DNA from: Palaemon carinicauda
Lineage: Eukaryota > Arthropoda > Malacostraca > Decapoda > Palaemonidae
Assembly (NCBI RefSeq): GCF_036898095.1
Contig: NC_090751.1
Span: 56,338,111 to 56,402,110 of the forward strand
DNA: 64,000 nt
Direction of reading: 5' to 3'
In this document: one piece after another, positions 11,229-22,449 of the stretch
Position numbering within the stretch: position 1 is the stretch's first letter
Layout: the number at the start of each line of letters is the position of its first letter
The notes under the pieces: generated by a model
What the model was told of the DNA's origin: nothing
Databases searched by the model: none
Seen by the model: only the letters and a program-made list of their open reading frames with translations
Position numbers and translations under genes: made by a program

Positions 11229-11633
11229 GATGGCGAGCAGCATGTGTAGGTGAATGATCGCGTGATAGGGTGCGATGGTGATCAGCATCCGCAAGAGGGC
11301 GAGCGTTCAGGGTTGTGCGATGAGGAGCAGCATGCGTAAGCGGGCAATCGTGCAGCGTTGTGCGATGGCAAGCAGCATGCGCAGGTGAATGATCGCGTGA
11401 AAGGGTGCGATGGTGATCAGCATCCGCAAGAGGGCGATCGTTCAGGGTTGTGCGATGAGGAGCAGCATGCGTAAGCGGGCAATCGTTCAGGGTTGTGCGA
11501 TGGCGAGCAGCATGCGCAGGTGAATGATCGCGTGAAAGGGTGCGATGGTGATCAGCATCTGCAGGAGGGCGATCGTTCAGGGTGGTGCGATGAGGAGCAG
11601 CATGCGTAAGCGGGCAATCGTTCAGGGTTGTGC
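11229..11633. repeat. 135-bp tandem repeat, three copies
   Basis: Units start at about 11229, 11364 and 11499, each beginning GATGGCGAGCAGCATG or a close variant. The 135-bp period equals 45 codons, so on the minus strand the array encodes a repeated 45-residue block with the words NDCPLTHAAPHRTTL and DADHHRTLSRDHSP. Copies differ at a few positions only. Confidence 0.85.
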
Positions 11634-11641
11634 GATGGCGC

Positions 11642-11925
11642 GCAGTTGAGGGTCGCGCGATGGCGATCAGCATCCGCAGTTGAGGGTCGCGCGATGGCGA
11701 TCAGCATCCGCAGTTGAGGGTCACGCGATGGCGATCAGCATCCGCAGTTGAGGGTCGCGCGATGGCGATCAGCATCTGCAGTTGAGGGTCGCGCGATGGC
11801 GATCAGCATCCGCAGTTGAGGGTCGCGCGATGGCGATCAGCATCCGCAGTTGAGGGTCGCGCGATGGCGATCAGCATCTGCAGTTGAGGGTCGCGCGATG
11901 GCGATCAGCATCCGCAGTTGAGCTA
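11642..11925. repeat. 34-bp tandem repeat, about eight copies
   Basis: The unit is GCAGTTGAGGGTCGCGCGAT followed by GGCGATCAGCATCC, repeated about eight times with one- or two-base changes (CATCC or CATCT; GTCGC or GTCAC). Units are contiguous with no spacers, so it is a minisatellite and not a CRISPR array. It ends near 11925 as GCAGTTGAGCTAG. Confidence 0.9.
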
Positions 11926-12002
11926 GTAGCTGGCGAACCATGTTCCTTCAGAAGTGTTGGAGAACGTTGGCGTGCCAGCTGTAACACACGTGGGCGATCC
12001 GG

Positions 12003-12110
12003 AGATCGCTGGCGAGCTGATGATCGCTGACGAGCTGACGATCGCTGGCGAGCTGATGATCGCTGACGAGCTGATGATCGCTGACGAGCTGATGATCGCT
12101 GACGAGCAGA
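12003..12110. repeat. 18-bp tandem repeat
   Basis: About six copies of GATCGCTGACGAGCTGAT with minor variants. The related words CGCTGACGAACAGGAGAGCG and CGCTGACGAGCAGGAGAGCG recur in A1 near 12240 and in A2 near 22360-22590. The repeat therefore belongs to the family-A gag linker and was expanded locally. Confidence 0.8.
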
Positions 12111-13079
12111 AGGCTACGCGTGGAAGCCTGCGTAAAGAAGAGTCCTTGACCCCGACCTGAACCGAAGTTCTAGATCGCGAGGGCGAACGTGGGCGCACAG
12201 GGCACGTAACAGGAACCGCAGGGAAGATCATCTTGAAAGCGCTGACGAACAGGAGAGCGCTGACGAACAGAAGGGCGCGCAGGGAAACCCTGACACGCAA
12301 GGGAAGAACCCCCGTGGGGGCAACCCTTTGCCCCGAAGGGATCGTTGTCCGCCGGGAGACTGATGTCCGTCGGAAGACCGCTGTCCGTCGGGAAGACCGT
12401 TGTCCGTCGGGAAGACCGTTGCCCGTCGGAAGACGAGATTAGACTGCTGTCCATCTGCACCAAGACGGAAGATCGAGAAAAAGAAGTTGTAGGCTGCAAA
12501 CGGAGATTCAAAAAGGGCGCCTCAAGCACCCTTATAGGGAGATGAGAGGCCCTTACGACGAGGCGGACGGAGGGCCTTACGGCGAGGGAGGCCAACAGCA
12601 ACAGCAACAGAAGAAACCTCCGAAGAGGAGTCTCTATGAGTGTACTCTCTCGCGAACGAAAGAGAAACACTTCGTGGAAGAGACTGGTCAGCCAGTGACC
12701 TAAAAGGGGCAATCCTCCGAAGAGGAGCTCCTGCAGTTGCCCAGCCCCTTGAGCGAAACTGCAGGTGCGACCGCTCAGCACCAAGAGCATAGTCGCACGA
12801 AAAAAAGGCAAGAGAAGAACCCCCCATAAGAGGAAAAGCTCAAGCCTGGACAGGAAAAAACTTCCCTCGGAAGGAAAGTTATCCGCCCAAGGAGGCAAGC
12901 CTCCTGACTGTTCTAAAATGAACTGGAGAGCTGTCCGTCGACACGGGAGTACTACCAGTAGAAGGAGACACGCCCCTGACGACAATACAAGGGGGGAGGC
13001 AGCAACAGCCGAATCCCCAGGACTCAACCGGACAGCTCACACCGTTGCTATATTACAGAAACGAACTAGATCGGTAACT

Positions 13080-13744
13080 GTAAAAAAATAAAACAAATAA
13101 TATTAGTACACATTCATTCCCCCGGGAAGGCTCCGAAGAGGAATCCCGAGGAAAAGGAACAAGAATTACACAACAGGCACGTGCCCTCACAACCACTTAC
13201 ACTCGCGGAAGGAGAGCTGTAACCAAAACAGAATTATAACAATTATAATTATGTAACTATGTAATTATGTAATTTAAAAATGAATGAACACTAAAGAAAA
13301 AAAAACGAAAACCCCGAAAGGAATCGTTCTACAAGCTGAAAAATTAACAACTACAATTAGATTCATAAACTAATTGAGACAAAATGTACGGCGTAGCAAC
13401 CCCACCCACACGGGAAGGAAGCTACAAGGGCGTAGTAAAACATAGTAAAAGGGTGAACGACCTCAAGAGAGAGAGAGAGAGAAAGACCGAAGTCAAACTC
13501 GATCGCAACCCATAAAATTAGGCCGTGGTGGCCTAACTGCCGAGGCCTCCACGTAGATATCGTACACTACACACACACATCTGAAAAGGAAACTTACTTA
13601 TTTCTATACTCAAATATATATACAAACATGAAAACATGTTTACATATATATTGAGTAAAAGAAAAGTAAGCGAATAAGTAAAGACAAAACAGACAATGGC
13701 TGCCAAGCGAGGACCAAGACAGAGAGACGTCTGTCACAGTCCGA
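13080..13744 (-). other. A1 long leader segment
   Basis: Non-coding sequence between the gag remnant and the 5' terminal repeat, including a (GA)n run near 13469-13484. It matches the sequence at about 32220-32767 (A4), sharing CAGAATTATAACAATTAT and the words GGGTGAACGACC and AAACTTACT. A2 and A3 lack it: there the terminal repeat runs almost straight into gag. On the minus strand a TTTCCTTTTCAG acceptor-like site lies near 13580. Confidence 0.6.
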
Positions 13745-13938
13745 GCCAAAAGTGAAAGTGAGTATTCACCTGTGTGTGAGGGGGAGGAGGGGTAGCTAGC
13801 TACCACTCCCCTACCCCCCCGCTAACTAGCGCGGGGGTAATACACCCTCGTTAAATTCTAATGGCTCGCCATTTCAGCTACGCTAAAAGTAATAACCCTT
13901 TGTAAATAGCGTGGTTTGTATTTCGGTTACGGAACAAA
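13745..13938 (-). repeat. A1 5' inverted terminal repeat
   Basis: Inverse complement of 6186-6337 over about 150 bp, followed by a unique outer end (about 13902-13938) reading TAGCGTGGTTTG...GGTTACGGAACAAA. That outer end is complementary to 6437-6482 in the ICR. Confidence 0.85.
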
Positions 13939-14311
13939 CACCGAGTTGTATAGCTACGCAAAAAGGAATACAGATGGCGCCGCGAGCGGCGCAGGGCACG
14001 CTTACGAATCGGGGATGAGAGATGCCTTACGAACGGCTCTCCCCCTTTTTCTTATCGTTTTCGTTTTCTTGCCATTTGACCCCTACGAAGTGTTAACTCT
14101 ATTCGGGGTATAGATTGCTATGTGGCGTGTCAAGAATACGTCCGCTGATATTTACGATATCCCTAAGGTCTTTTTTAGGGATACTCGCTCCAGGAGTTAG
14201 AATTCTGGGTACCTTAAGGTAAATTCTCTGGGAATATCGCCGTAGTTGTAATATACCCTAGGAAGCTACCTTTAAGGAACTTCCATCAGGACGACATGGC
14301 TTGAGCCCAAA
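13939..14311 (-). mobile_element. Probable 5' terminal part of C0, beyond A1
   Basis: The sequence resuming right of A1 is non-coding and ends with CATCAGGACGACATGGCTTG before an AT-rich stretch of different character. Since A1 lies inside the C0 leader, this is the expected place for the C0 5' terminal repeat. The matching 3' repeat lies outside the window, so the assignment is an inference from position only. Confidence 0.35.
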
Positions 14312-15252
14312 AATGTTTTTTTATACACACAAACCATTAAAGTTTTCTTAAGACACAAAACCTTATAAATTGCATTCCCCCCCATTAGCCCTCAAGCCCA
14401 TCCAAAAAATGCCTCGTAACTGACAGCAACACCCCACACAAACTCTATACATTCACGTGAAAAAAAAATGTTACCTTGCAAAAAAAAAAATAAACTCGGT
14501 AAAAAGGTAGGATGATCAACTAAAGATTTTTTTTTTTCCATCATCCATCCCTTCACATGCATATCAAACTATATCAATTTACATTGGGTACAATACATTT
14601 TTTCATAACAAAAATGAATAGGAATAGACAATAAACTATCTGACAATATGGAGAGAGTACTTAAAAACACAAAATTTAGATTATCGTCTATTCCTCCCAA
14701 CAATACTCCAATAACATACAACATAACAAATTTAATTATTTTTAACCAGACATTTCGGTATTACAGGAATACATTCAGGATCTATCAAGAAAAAAAAATT
14801 ACATTCATGCAGTCCAAAATCAATTTAAAAGCATACAAAACTCGTTGATTTTGGACTACAGGTATTACAGGATAATAAAAATTTATTGAATCTATTATAA
14901 CTGTCACAGTCAAAGTCAATTTACAGTACAACAATAAATGCGATAATTACAGAAACCGTGACTAAATAAAGATTTCCTCACACCACGTGTCCCTTTCTCA
15001 GCCTTTTATCTACCCCAATGTGGGAATTAAAATATGACTAATAAGAGCAAAAAAGGGTAATTACTATCAAAACTTCCTTTAAAAACTGTACAAAGATTAA
15101 TTCAGTGGGAGATTTAAAGTTCTTCTTCCGAGTCTCAAAATTCTGTCTCGGGACGTGCCGGGATTCAGCAATCTGCTGGCGAGCCATATTAATTTCTCAC
15201 AGCACCGGAGACAGGCTAAGCCGGCGACTCTCCAGGTACAAGCTGGGTGTCT
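14312..15252. other. AT-rich intergenic region, no gene seen
   Basis: No coding similarity. Positions about 14313-14378 are a near match (about five differences) to about 51953-52018, a short dispersed repeat. On the minus strand an AATAAA lies near 14881-14886, downstream of the unidentified frame ending at 15253, so part of this could be that gene's 3' untranslated region. Confidence 0.4.
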
Positions 15253-15973
15253 TTAATCAATCGATAACCTCGCATAACAGTTGATATCTGTGGGTGATCG
15301 ACATTCTTTGAGGTACACCAGAGACAGAATCATTGACTCAGAAGAGGACAATAAAAATCCCAAAAAATCAGGCGATGACCCAGAGCAAAGTTGTGTTTCG
15401 GGCGACCCAAACAGTGTTGTAGTGTTCAGGTTAGATACACCTGACTGTGCCACTTCAGCCTCGAGCTCTGACCGGTGTTTTAATCTACCATCAGAATGTA
15501 GGAAAGGGTTTGAATTCTGAGGTGACTCAGGAATGGAGGATGGTTCCCTCTCTATAATATTCATCTGGTCAGTGTGACAAGGACTCCACTCCAGGACGTC
15601 AGGCTGAACTAAAGGTAGGTCAAGAACAGGACTTTTTGACCTAGTCCATGGGGGACTAAATACACTAGAGGTGGGATCTTCAGGCGACAGTCAGTCATCA
15701 CAATCGGGTGGCAATAAGCTGAGAAAGTCATAATCTGGATGAATGGACACTGCCAATTCAGAAACAGGGCTTTCTAAAGTAGCAGGTCTTGACCAATCTG
15801 GACTGGAACTCTTGGAACTAACAGAAAGCAGTTCCAATAATAGAATACTAGAAACTTCCCAGAATTCCCAACTTCCTAAAGGATGAACGACACCTTCCTC
15901 TCGGAAAGAAGAAGCTAAGAACTGGGGCGTTGGAAATTCAGGCATAGGAGAGTGAACCACCGACTCGGGAGAC
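15253..15973 (-). pseudogene. Unidentified Ser/Pro/Glu-rich reading frame, downstream part
   Basis: On the minus strand one phase is open from the A2 junction at 15973 to a TGA at 15688-15690, and the same phase is open again to 15253. The two pieces have the same composition (rich in Ser, Pro, Leu, Glu, with many SP pairs), so it looks like one coding exon with a single nonsense codon. The frame continues without shift across the A2 insertion into 23986 onward, so A2 split a pre-existing frame. I recognise no domain. It is not similar to the gag or pol of any element here. It could be a host gene exon (now a pseudogene or interrupted allele) or an accessory gene of an unknown mobile element. 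Confidence 0.45.
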
Positions 15974-16178
15974 AAAATGACAAATTCGGAGATAATTTGT
16001 ATTTTTCCTAACCATACAAACCTTAGCTATTGGGTTTACCTTTCGGCGTAGCTGAAATGACGAGCCAATAGTTTTTAACGAGGGTTAACTACCCCCGCGC
16101 TAGTTAGCGGGGGTAGGGGAAGGGATAGTTTGCTACCCCTCCCCCCCACACACCGGTGATTTGCTTCACTTCACTTAG
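15974..16178 (+). repeat. A2 3' inverted terminal repeat
   Basis: Inverse complement of about 23805-23945, including the hairpin word CCCCCGCGCTAGTTAGCGGG. The unique outer 60 bp is duplicated as a complement in the ICR. The palindrome next to the hairpin in A1 is degenerate here. Confidence 0.85.
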
Positions 16179-16219
16179 AGGTAGGACTTGACTTGGGGGC
16201 CAGGGCTGGCGGGCTAATA

Positions 16220-16322
16220 TGTGTAAATAGCTAAGGTTTGTATGGTTAGGAAAAATACAAATTATCTCCGAATTTGTCATTTGTTCCGTAACCGAAATAC
16301 AAACCACGCTATTTACATTGGG
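16220..16322. other. A2 internal complementary region
   Basis: Positions about 16220-16280 complement the left end (15975-16031) and about 16276-16320 complement the right end (23950-23985), abutting at CATTTGTTCCG. This encodes the circle junction, as in A1 and A3. The left half carries the same base (TCTCCGAATTT) as this copy's own left end, whereas A1 has TCTTCGAATTT at both places: each ICR tracks its own end. Confidence 0.85.
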
Positions 16323-16795
16323 TGACTTACCCCTTAGGAAGGGTGGAGTCCCCAGTCTTACTGACTTTGGCTTTGACCGGGGACTCCGCCTCCTAGTGAG
16401 TAGCACTTGAGAGAAGGAGCCCCTGCACCTCACAAGTTCCTTGCTTCGCTAGGAACGAGTGGCCTACATAAGTTGTGTGTGGAGGAAAGTGTGACTCGTC
16501 CTATGAAGTTGACCTTCAGACCTTTAAATAGGAATCTAAGATAGGACGTTCCCAATACCACCTCGTCAGGGTATGGGGGACGCGACAGTATTAAGCTTAA
16601 TACTAGGAGCACAAGGAAGCATGGGTTACCTGCAGAGGTCGAGGTCAGCTATGCGAAGACCAGGATGCTGCTTCCCCAAGAGAGGGGAGAATGAAGAAAG
16701 AAGTAAGGGTCAGACATACTCTTTCATTCACGCAGACTAAAACCGGGTAACAACGCCCTCATCCTACTGCTACTTGTCCATAAAGGAGCCTGAGG

Positions 16796-17782
16796 TTAGA
16801 CCAGCTGTTGTGCAGCCACCACAGGGCCGATAGAAAACGTATCGAGGCTCCTGTGGGTCACGTCCTGCAGGTAGTGGGCTGTGAAGGTCGTCTGACGCTT
16901 CCAGACCCCAGCTTGAAGCACCTGCGTCACAGAGAAGTTTCTCTTGAAGGCCAGGGACATAGCAACGCCCCTGACGTCGTGTGCCCTCGGGCGACGTGAC
17001 GGAGGAGGGTCTGGATTCAAGGCGTGGTGGATAACCCTTCGAATCCAAGCAGAGATGGTGTTCCTGGTGACCTTCCTCTTCGTCCTGCCTGTGCTTACAA
17101 ACAATGCTAGCACTTGAGGACGGACTGCAGCTGTTCTCTTCAAGTAGTACCTCAGACACCTCACTGGACATAGTAGCAGCTGGTCTGGGTCGCTTGTTAC
17201 AGAACAGAGACTCGCGATCCTGAAAGAGTCGAACCGAGGATCCGGCACTCCAGAATTCTGAGTCTTGGCAACAAACTCAGGGACGAACCTGAACGTTACC
17301 TCCCCCCATCCCCTTGAATGGGCGACGTCGTACGAGAGACCATGAAGTTCACTAACTCGTTTGGCCGAAGCCAAAGCGAGCAGGAAAGCCGTCTTCCAAG
17401 ACAGGTGGCGATCGGAGGCCTGGCGTAATGGTTCGAGGGGAGGTCTCTTACGAGCCCCGAGGACCCGAACCACGTTCCAAGGAGGAGGTTTCACTTCCGA
17501 CTGGGGGCAGGTAAGCTCATAGCTACGTATGAGTAGAGAGAGTACTAGCGAGGAAGAAATGTCCACGCCTTTCAGCCTGAAAGCCAAGCTTAAGGCTGAG
17601 CGATAGCCTTTCACTGCCGAGACAGAAAGGCGCATTTCCTCCCGCAGATATACGAGGAACTCCGCTATTGCTGGAATAGTGGCATCGAGTGGAGAGATAC
17701 CCCTCCCACGACACCAACCACAAAAGACACTCCACTTCGCCTGGTAGACTCCCTCAGAGGACTTTCGCAGGTGCCGAGACAT
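16796..17782 (-). CDS. A2 tyrosine recombinase (ORF3), intact
   Basis: A 328-residue recombinase that would integrate the circular DNA intermediate. The N-terminal core-binding domain (about residues 1-110) includes YQAKWSVFCGWCRGRG and FLVYLREEMRLSVS. The catalytic domain has the first Arg in ASAKRVSELHGL (about residue 150), the His-x-x-Arg box in RAHDVRGVAMS (about 270), Trp in VWKRQTTF and the nucleophile Tyr in TAHYLQDVTH (about 305). The full R-H-R-Y set is present. The ATG at 17780-17782 is the first start in this phase, since a TAG stands about 70 bp upstream. The frame overlaps the end of RT-RNase H in another phase by about 118 bp. It ends GPVVAAQQLV, the family's conserved C terminus. 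Confidence 0.85.
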   Translation of the reverse strand: MSRHLRKSSEGVYQAKWSVFCGWCRGRGISPLDATIPAIAEFLVYLREEMRLSVSAVKGYRSALSLAFRLKGVDISSSLVLSLLIRSYELTCPQSEVKPPPWNVVRVLGARKRPPLEPLRQASDRHLSWKTAFLLALASAKRVSELHGLSYDVAHSRGWGEVTFRFVPEFVAKTQNSGVPDPRFDSFRIASLCSVTSDPDQLLLCPVRCLRYYLKRTAAVRPQVLALFVSTGRTKRKVTRNTISAWIRRVIHHALNPDPPPSRRPRAHDVRGVAMSLAFKRNFSVTQVLQAGVWKRQTTFTAHYLQDVTHRSLDTFSIGPVVAAQQLV

Positions 17783-19720
17783 TCTCTCCGCAACCTGTTG
17801 CGAAAAGCCTCTCTCCGTGAGGAGACGCTGGACAGTCTCCAGCCGTGAAGCCTAAGCAAGGCCACGGCCTTGTGAGGGATGTTGGAGTGGGGTTGTCTGA
17901 GAAGCTCGCGTCGTGGAGGAAGTTCTCTCGGGAGCTCCGTCAGGAGCTGCAGAAGGTCCGAGAACCATTCCGCGTGATGCCATAGCGGAGCTACCAGAGT
18001 CATCGAACAGTTGACCGATAGTCTGGTCCTGTTGAGCACCCTTCTCATCAGACAGAACGGTGGGAAGGCGTACACGTCGATGTTGTCCCACCGTTGCTGG
18101 AAAGCATCTTGCCAGAGAGCCTTGGGGAGCGGGACTGGGGAGCAGTACAGAGGCAGCTTGAAATTCAACGCTGTCGCGAACAGGTCCACGGTCGGGGAAC
18201 CCCACAAAGTCAAGACTTTGTTAGCTATCTGAGGATCCAAAGACCACTCGGTACTCACTATCTGCGAAGCGCTGCTCAGACTGTCGGCGAGCACATTCCT
18301 CTTGCCAGGAATGAAGCGAGCTGATAGTGTTATCGAATGGACTTCGGTCCACCTAAAAATCTCTACTGCAAGATGGGATAGCTGCTGCGAAAAAGTACCT
18401 CCCTGCTTGTTGATATAAGCCACTACCGTAGTGATGTCGCTCATCACCACCACGGAGTGACCCGCCAGGGTCCGTTGGAACTGTTGAAGAGCCAGAAAGA
18501 CGGCCTTCAACTCTAGCAGGTTGATGTGCAGGCACTTTTCTGATTCTGACCAAAGGCCTGAGGTCCTCTGGTTCAGAATGTGCGCCCCCCCACCCTTCTT
18601 TTGACGCGTCCGAAAACAGTGTCAATTCCGGGGGGAGGACGAGAAGACTCACTCCCTTTCGCAGGTTCTCGTCGACCAGCCACCACCGCAGGTCCGTCCG
18701 TTCCAAAGATCCTATCAGGATCTGTACGTCCGGGGAATCGAATCCTTGATTCCACCGGGACTTGAGCCGCCACTGCAGGGATCTCATCCTGAGGCGGCCG
18801 TTTGGAACCAGACGAGCCAGGGAGGACAGGTGACCTAAGAGACGCAACCACGATTGGGCGGGAAGCTCTTCTCGCCTGTGAAAGGGTTCCGCCACCCTCC
18901 TCAGCCTTGCTATCCTGTCGCCGGATGGAAAGGCTTTGTGGAGATTGGTGTCTATCAACATACCTAGATAAACCAGTCGTTGGGACGGCTGCAGAGAGGA
19001 CTTCTCGAGGTTTACCACGATCCCCAGATCCTGGCAAAGACCAGAAGCCTGTCTCGGTGCCGAAGAAGGGTCGACTCCGTGTCTGCTAGGATCAGCCAGT
19101 CGTCCAGATAACGAAGGAGACAGATGCCGTTCCTGTGCGCCCAAGATGAAATCAGGGTGAACACTCTGGTGAACACCTGAGGTGCTGTGGAGAGACCGAA
19201 ACACAGCACCTTGAACTGGTAGGTCTTGTCGTCTAGGCAAAACCTCAAGTACTTCCTGGAAGACGGATGGATTGGGATCTGGAAGTACACGTCCTTTAGA
19301 TCCAGTGTGCATATGAAGTCTAGAGGTCTCACCGCAAGTCTGACCGTGTCCGCTGTCTCCATGCTGAACCGGGTTTGCTTGACAAACCCGTTCAGAGCCG
19401 AGAGGTCGATGACAGGTCTCCAGCCTCCAGACGCCTTCTTTACAAGAAAGAGTCGACTGAAGAAGCCTGGGGAGCCGTCGACGACCTCCTGGAGAGCATC
19501 CTTCTTGAGCATGGTCTCGACTTCTGCCCGAAGGGCTAGCCCCTTTACCGATCCCATGGCATAGGAGCTCAACGACACTGGATTCGCTGTCAGGGGAGGT
19601 TGAGATGTTATGAACGGGACGCGATTGCCTTGGCCGATCACAGAAACCGTCCAAGCATCGGCCCCGTGTTGCTGCCACCTGTGCACGCAACGTCGAAGGC
19701 ATCCCCCCGCAGGTGGACAC
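17665..19720 (-). pseudogene. A2 RT-RNase H (ORF2), two frameshifts
   Basis: RT segments in order: FLVKKASGGWRPVIDLSALN, CTLDLKDVYFQIPIHPSSRK, LCFGLSTAPQVFTRVF and LLRYLDDWLILA. RNase H follows with LFSDASKEGWGG, LLELKAVFLAL-type helix, VMSDITTVVAY and NVLADSLS, then the DIRS-specific tail (LVAPLWHHAEWFSDLL). The phase changes near 19030 and returns near 18585, the latter in a G run (GGGTGGGGGGG on the minus strand). RT and the RNase H tail share one phase and the middle another. Active-site residues are otherwise preserved, including the RNase H Asp that is lost in A3. Two recent indels make it non-functional as read. Confidence 0.85.
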
Positions 19721-19738
19721 GCGGGGGGATTGCCACTC

Positions 19739-21418
19739 CTAGTGTTTGCGGCCGCGGCTGCTCCCTCTAGGAATCTTGCCTCCCCTGGAGGACTTACCGC
19801 CCCTCTTGACCTTGGCTGGAATGGGCTGGGGCTTAGACACCACTTTCTTAGCTGCCGGTGCCTGCTTCGGTGCCTTGCGAGGCTGCTGCTGCTGTTGCTG
19901 CGGAGCTAGAGGCTTATAGGGCCGAGCTGTAAGGGCCCTATGGAGGAGGGAGTCCTGGCTAGATTTCCTCCATCTCTCAGCCATTCGTTCCATATCCTGT
20001 GGCTCCAACAGATTCTCCCCAAGGAGGGAAGCATGTCTGAGCCTACAGACATCCACGGCGGGGACCTTCGGGTGGAACTTCTCGGTCACCGCATCGCGCC
20101 GCTTCAATACCGAGTTGGCCCACAGGGTGGTGACCTAGTGTGCCAGGAACCCGATAGAGCGGGTGCCCGAGAGTAAGAAGGTCTCCAGGGCCTTCCTATT
20201 GGTCTCCTTAGACAAGTCCTCGGAGCGCAATAGGATGCCCAGAGTCCCTAGCCATATATCCAGCCACGAAGTGGCCTGCATGGCGCACTTCGCGACCTTC
20301 TCATGGCTTAGGATCTCCGACGCCGAGAACGTCACCTGCCGGGCGGAGAGCTTCTCGAGAGGAACTCCCTTAGCAAGCTCTTCTACGGAATGATGGAGAG
20401 GAAGAGCGAGACTAGACTCACCCAAGATCTCAAAATACCCCCTCTGCTGGAGACGAGGAGGTGGGATGAGTTTGTTCCCGGCAGAGGAACGACTAGAGGA
20501 AGCAAGAGTCGCGAGTTGGGCATTGGCCCTGTCTCTGGCACTCTTCAGCCCCCGAGACCAGAGCAGAGCAACACTGGTCTTAGGGGGCTTCTGAACATCG
20601 AACACCTGGTCTAGGACCGTGTCCTTGTCTTCTCGGGGGGCGACCACGGGGTCCATGAACCTGTTGAGTTGCCTCATCAGGCTCAAAACCTGCCAGAAGG
20701 CATGCTCGGACTCCGGCTGGTCTCCTCTTTGCGGACTGGCAGCCAAGTCTCCCGTCCCCGGAATCTCTTCTTGGGGCGAAGCGTGGACGTTCTCCCGGGG
20801 AGCAGCGGGTTCCTGGCGAATCCTTGAAGACAACTTCGGGATTGGCTTGGAGTCCTTGGGTTCACTCCTGGGAGGGATACAGAATCCCAACAAAGAGGTT
20901 CGGAGAGCACCTTCCGCGCGAGACGATTCTCCTCCATGAGGAGAAGGCTCCCCCCTTGGTGCCGAGGGGGAGACTATCACCTCACTGGATTCAACCGAGG
21001 ACGGAAAAGCCTCGTCCACGGGAGAAGGAGAAAATGCCTGCGAAGGGGATGGGGCCTTCCTGACAGACCTCTTAGGAACCAACTTCTCCCTGGGGGAATT
21101 CCTGACAGACCTCTTAGGAACCAACTTCTCCCTGGGGGAAGTCACCACGAAGTCCACTCCTCTCCTTCTCTTCAGCGGGGGCGAGGCAGCCGTTGGCTTG
21201 TGCCCTTGATCGGCGAGTGCCGGCTTCAGAGCCTTCACTAACACCTGCATCAGAGGCCCAAACCAAGTCTGCCGCTCCACGGACACAGAGTCCGAAATCC
21301 CCGCTGGAGGGAAGGGGATCGGGCGATCCTTCGGAGTGGACACCACTGGACCTGCCTGGAAAGGAAAAGGGGAAGAAAGTTGCACTGACCTCTCTGAAGT
21401 GTCTTCCCTATCCTTCAC
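19739..21418 (-). pseudogene. A2 gag, conserved C-terminal part, one nonsense codon
   Basis: One phase runs from 21418 to 19739 with a single TAG near 20133 (CAG in A3). It contains a conserved block with WFGPLMQVLVKALKPAL, a Lys/Arg patch (PPLKRRRGVDFVVTSP), a long alpha-helical region (MQATSWLDIWLGTLGILLRS) that looks like the capsid-like core, and a basic tail with SSRGGKIPRGSSRGRK. A 45-bp in-frame duplication near 21070-21140 repeats NSPREKLVPKRSVR. The role is inferred to be Gag: RNA binding and particle assembly. Confidence 0.75.
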
Positions 21419-22449
21419 AAGAGTCCTGCGCTTTGGTGGAGGCGATCCTGAGAGCGGTCTGGCGACACGCGTTCCTGCTGCTGTCGCGGGCTGCGAAATC
21501 CAACGCGAACGGTGGCGCAGGGGACCAGTCGCGCAGGCGAACGGTCGCGCGGGCGGGTGGGCGGGTGGGCGCGAGGGCGTACAGGCGAACGAGCGCGTGG
21601 GCGAGCTGGTGAACGAACACGTTGGCGCAGTGGCGAGGGAGCGCGTTGGAGCGCGGGCGAACGAGAACGCTCCGATGACCGCTGACGACGTTGTTCAGGA
21701 GACCTGTAGCGCATGGGAGAGCGATTGCGAGCAGGCGATCGGCGGTGCGCTGGTGTACGCTGGCGCGTAGGCGAGCGATGGCGTGCTGGCGCGTGGGCGA
21801 GCGATAGCGCGTAGACCGCGTAGGCAAACGACCGCGCAAGGGCGAGCTAACAGAAGGCGACCCATGTCCCTCCAGATCCTCTGGGCGACGGCGCGTTGGA
21901 GAACGCTTGCGCGCAGGCGATAGGTCACGCGGGCGGTCTGGAGATCCCCGATGTTCAGGTGATCACTGACGCGCTGGGGACCATTGATGCGCAGGAGATC
22001 GCTGACGAGCAGGCGAATGTTGATGAGTCTGTGATCGCTGGCGAGCAAGAGGGCGACGCGTGGAATCCTGTGAGGGAACTGCCAGCACGGGGCGCAGAGG
22101 CGAACGCTCATGAACGGGCTCAGAAACAGGAGGCGGGTGGGCGTACAGGCAGTTTGGAAGTACACGCTGGAGAACGCGAGCGATGTTGCGCAGGAACAGG
22201 CTGACGAACAGGATCGCGAGGGCGAGGAGAAGAGTCCTTGGCCAAATTGGAGTGCTCAGGAGACTGATGGCGCGCAGGGCGCACAACAGGAACCGTAGGA
22301 TATTCGGAGTCCACAGGAGAGCGCTGGCGAGCAGTAGGGCGATGGTCATCAGAAGCGCGCTGACGAACAGGAGAGCGCTGACGAGCAGGAAAGCGCCTGT
22401 GCGCTAACACTGCAGAAGGGCGAGCAGGGGAACGCTGGCGCGCTGGGCG
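21419..22449 (-). pseudogene. A2 gag linker, Arg-Ser-Pro-rich, frame broken
   Basis: Low-complexity sequence of GCG-rich words. In one minus-strand phase it encodes runs such as RSPARPRARSPVRPRAHPP and RQRSPVRQRAS, resembling SR-protein RS domains. The phase switches several times between 21.4 and 22.45 kb. A3 (29.0-30.9 kb) and A1 (minisatellites) have the same type of sequence at the same place, so it is a fast-evolving family feature. Confidence 0.6.

Larger units (their letters stand above)
9871..12900 (-). pseudogene. A1 gag remnant with repeat expansion
   Basis: A frame at 10256-10741 contains DRPIPFTLARISDSVSLEQQ and RKRGVDFVVTSPRAKLVPKR, clearly homologous to the A2 gag segment at 20135-21418. 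Near 12.52-12.60 kb the words LPRRKALRPPRRKGL and SPYKGA match the A2 gag N-terminal part. Between them the Arg/Ser/Pro-rich linker has been replaced or expanded by minisatellites. The zinc-binding N terminus seen in A2 and A3 is absent; a leader-like sequence stands there instead. Confidence 0.65.
6126..13938 (-). mobile_element. DIRS-like retrotransposon A1 (family A), full length, decayed
   Basis: A 7.8-kb element with matching inverted terminal repeats (6126-6337 and 13745-13938) and an internal complementary region at 6381-6484. Coding order on the minus strand is gag, RT-RNase H, YR, as in A2 and A3, but every frame is broken by many stops and indels, so this is the oldest of the three full-span family-A copies. 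The gag region is expanded by four kinds of tandem repeat (10.9-12.1 kb). The left end reads AATGACAAATTCG and the right end GTTACGGAACAAA. No target-site duplication is visible. It lies between sequences I assign to C0, so it probably inserted into that element. Confidence 0.85.

Noticed and set aside
10702..11673. His/Arg/Thr-rich 323-residue frame as a gene
   Set aside because: It is a translation of minisatellite arrays joined to a gag remnant.
11642..11925. Possible CRISPR array (34-bp repeats)
   Set aside because: Units are contiguous with no unique spacers and lie within a eukaryotic retrotransposon.
18353..19720. A 455-residue frame as one protein
   Set aside because: Only its middle (about 18585-19030) is true RT/RNase H; both ends are out of phase. 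It is open because of two frameshifts in A2.
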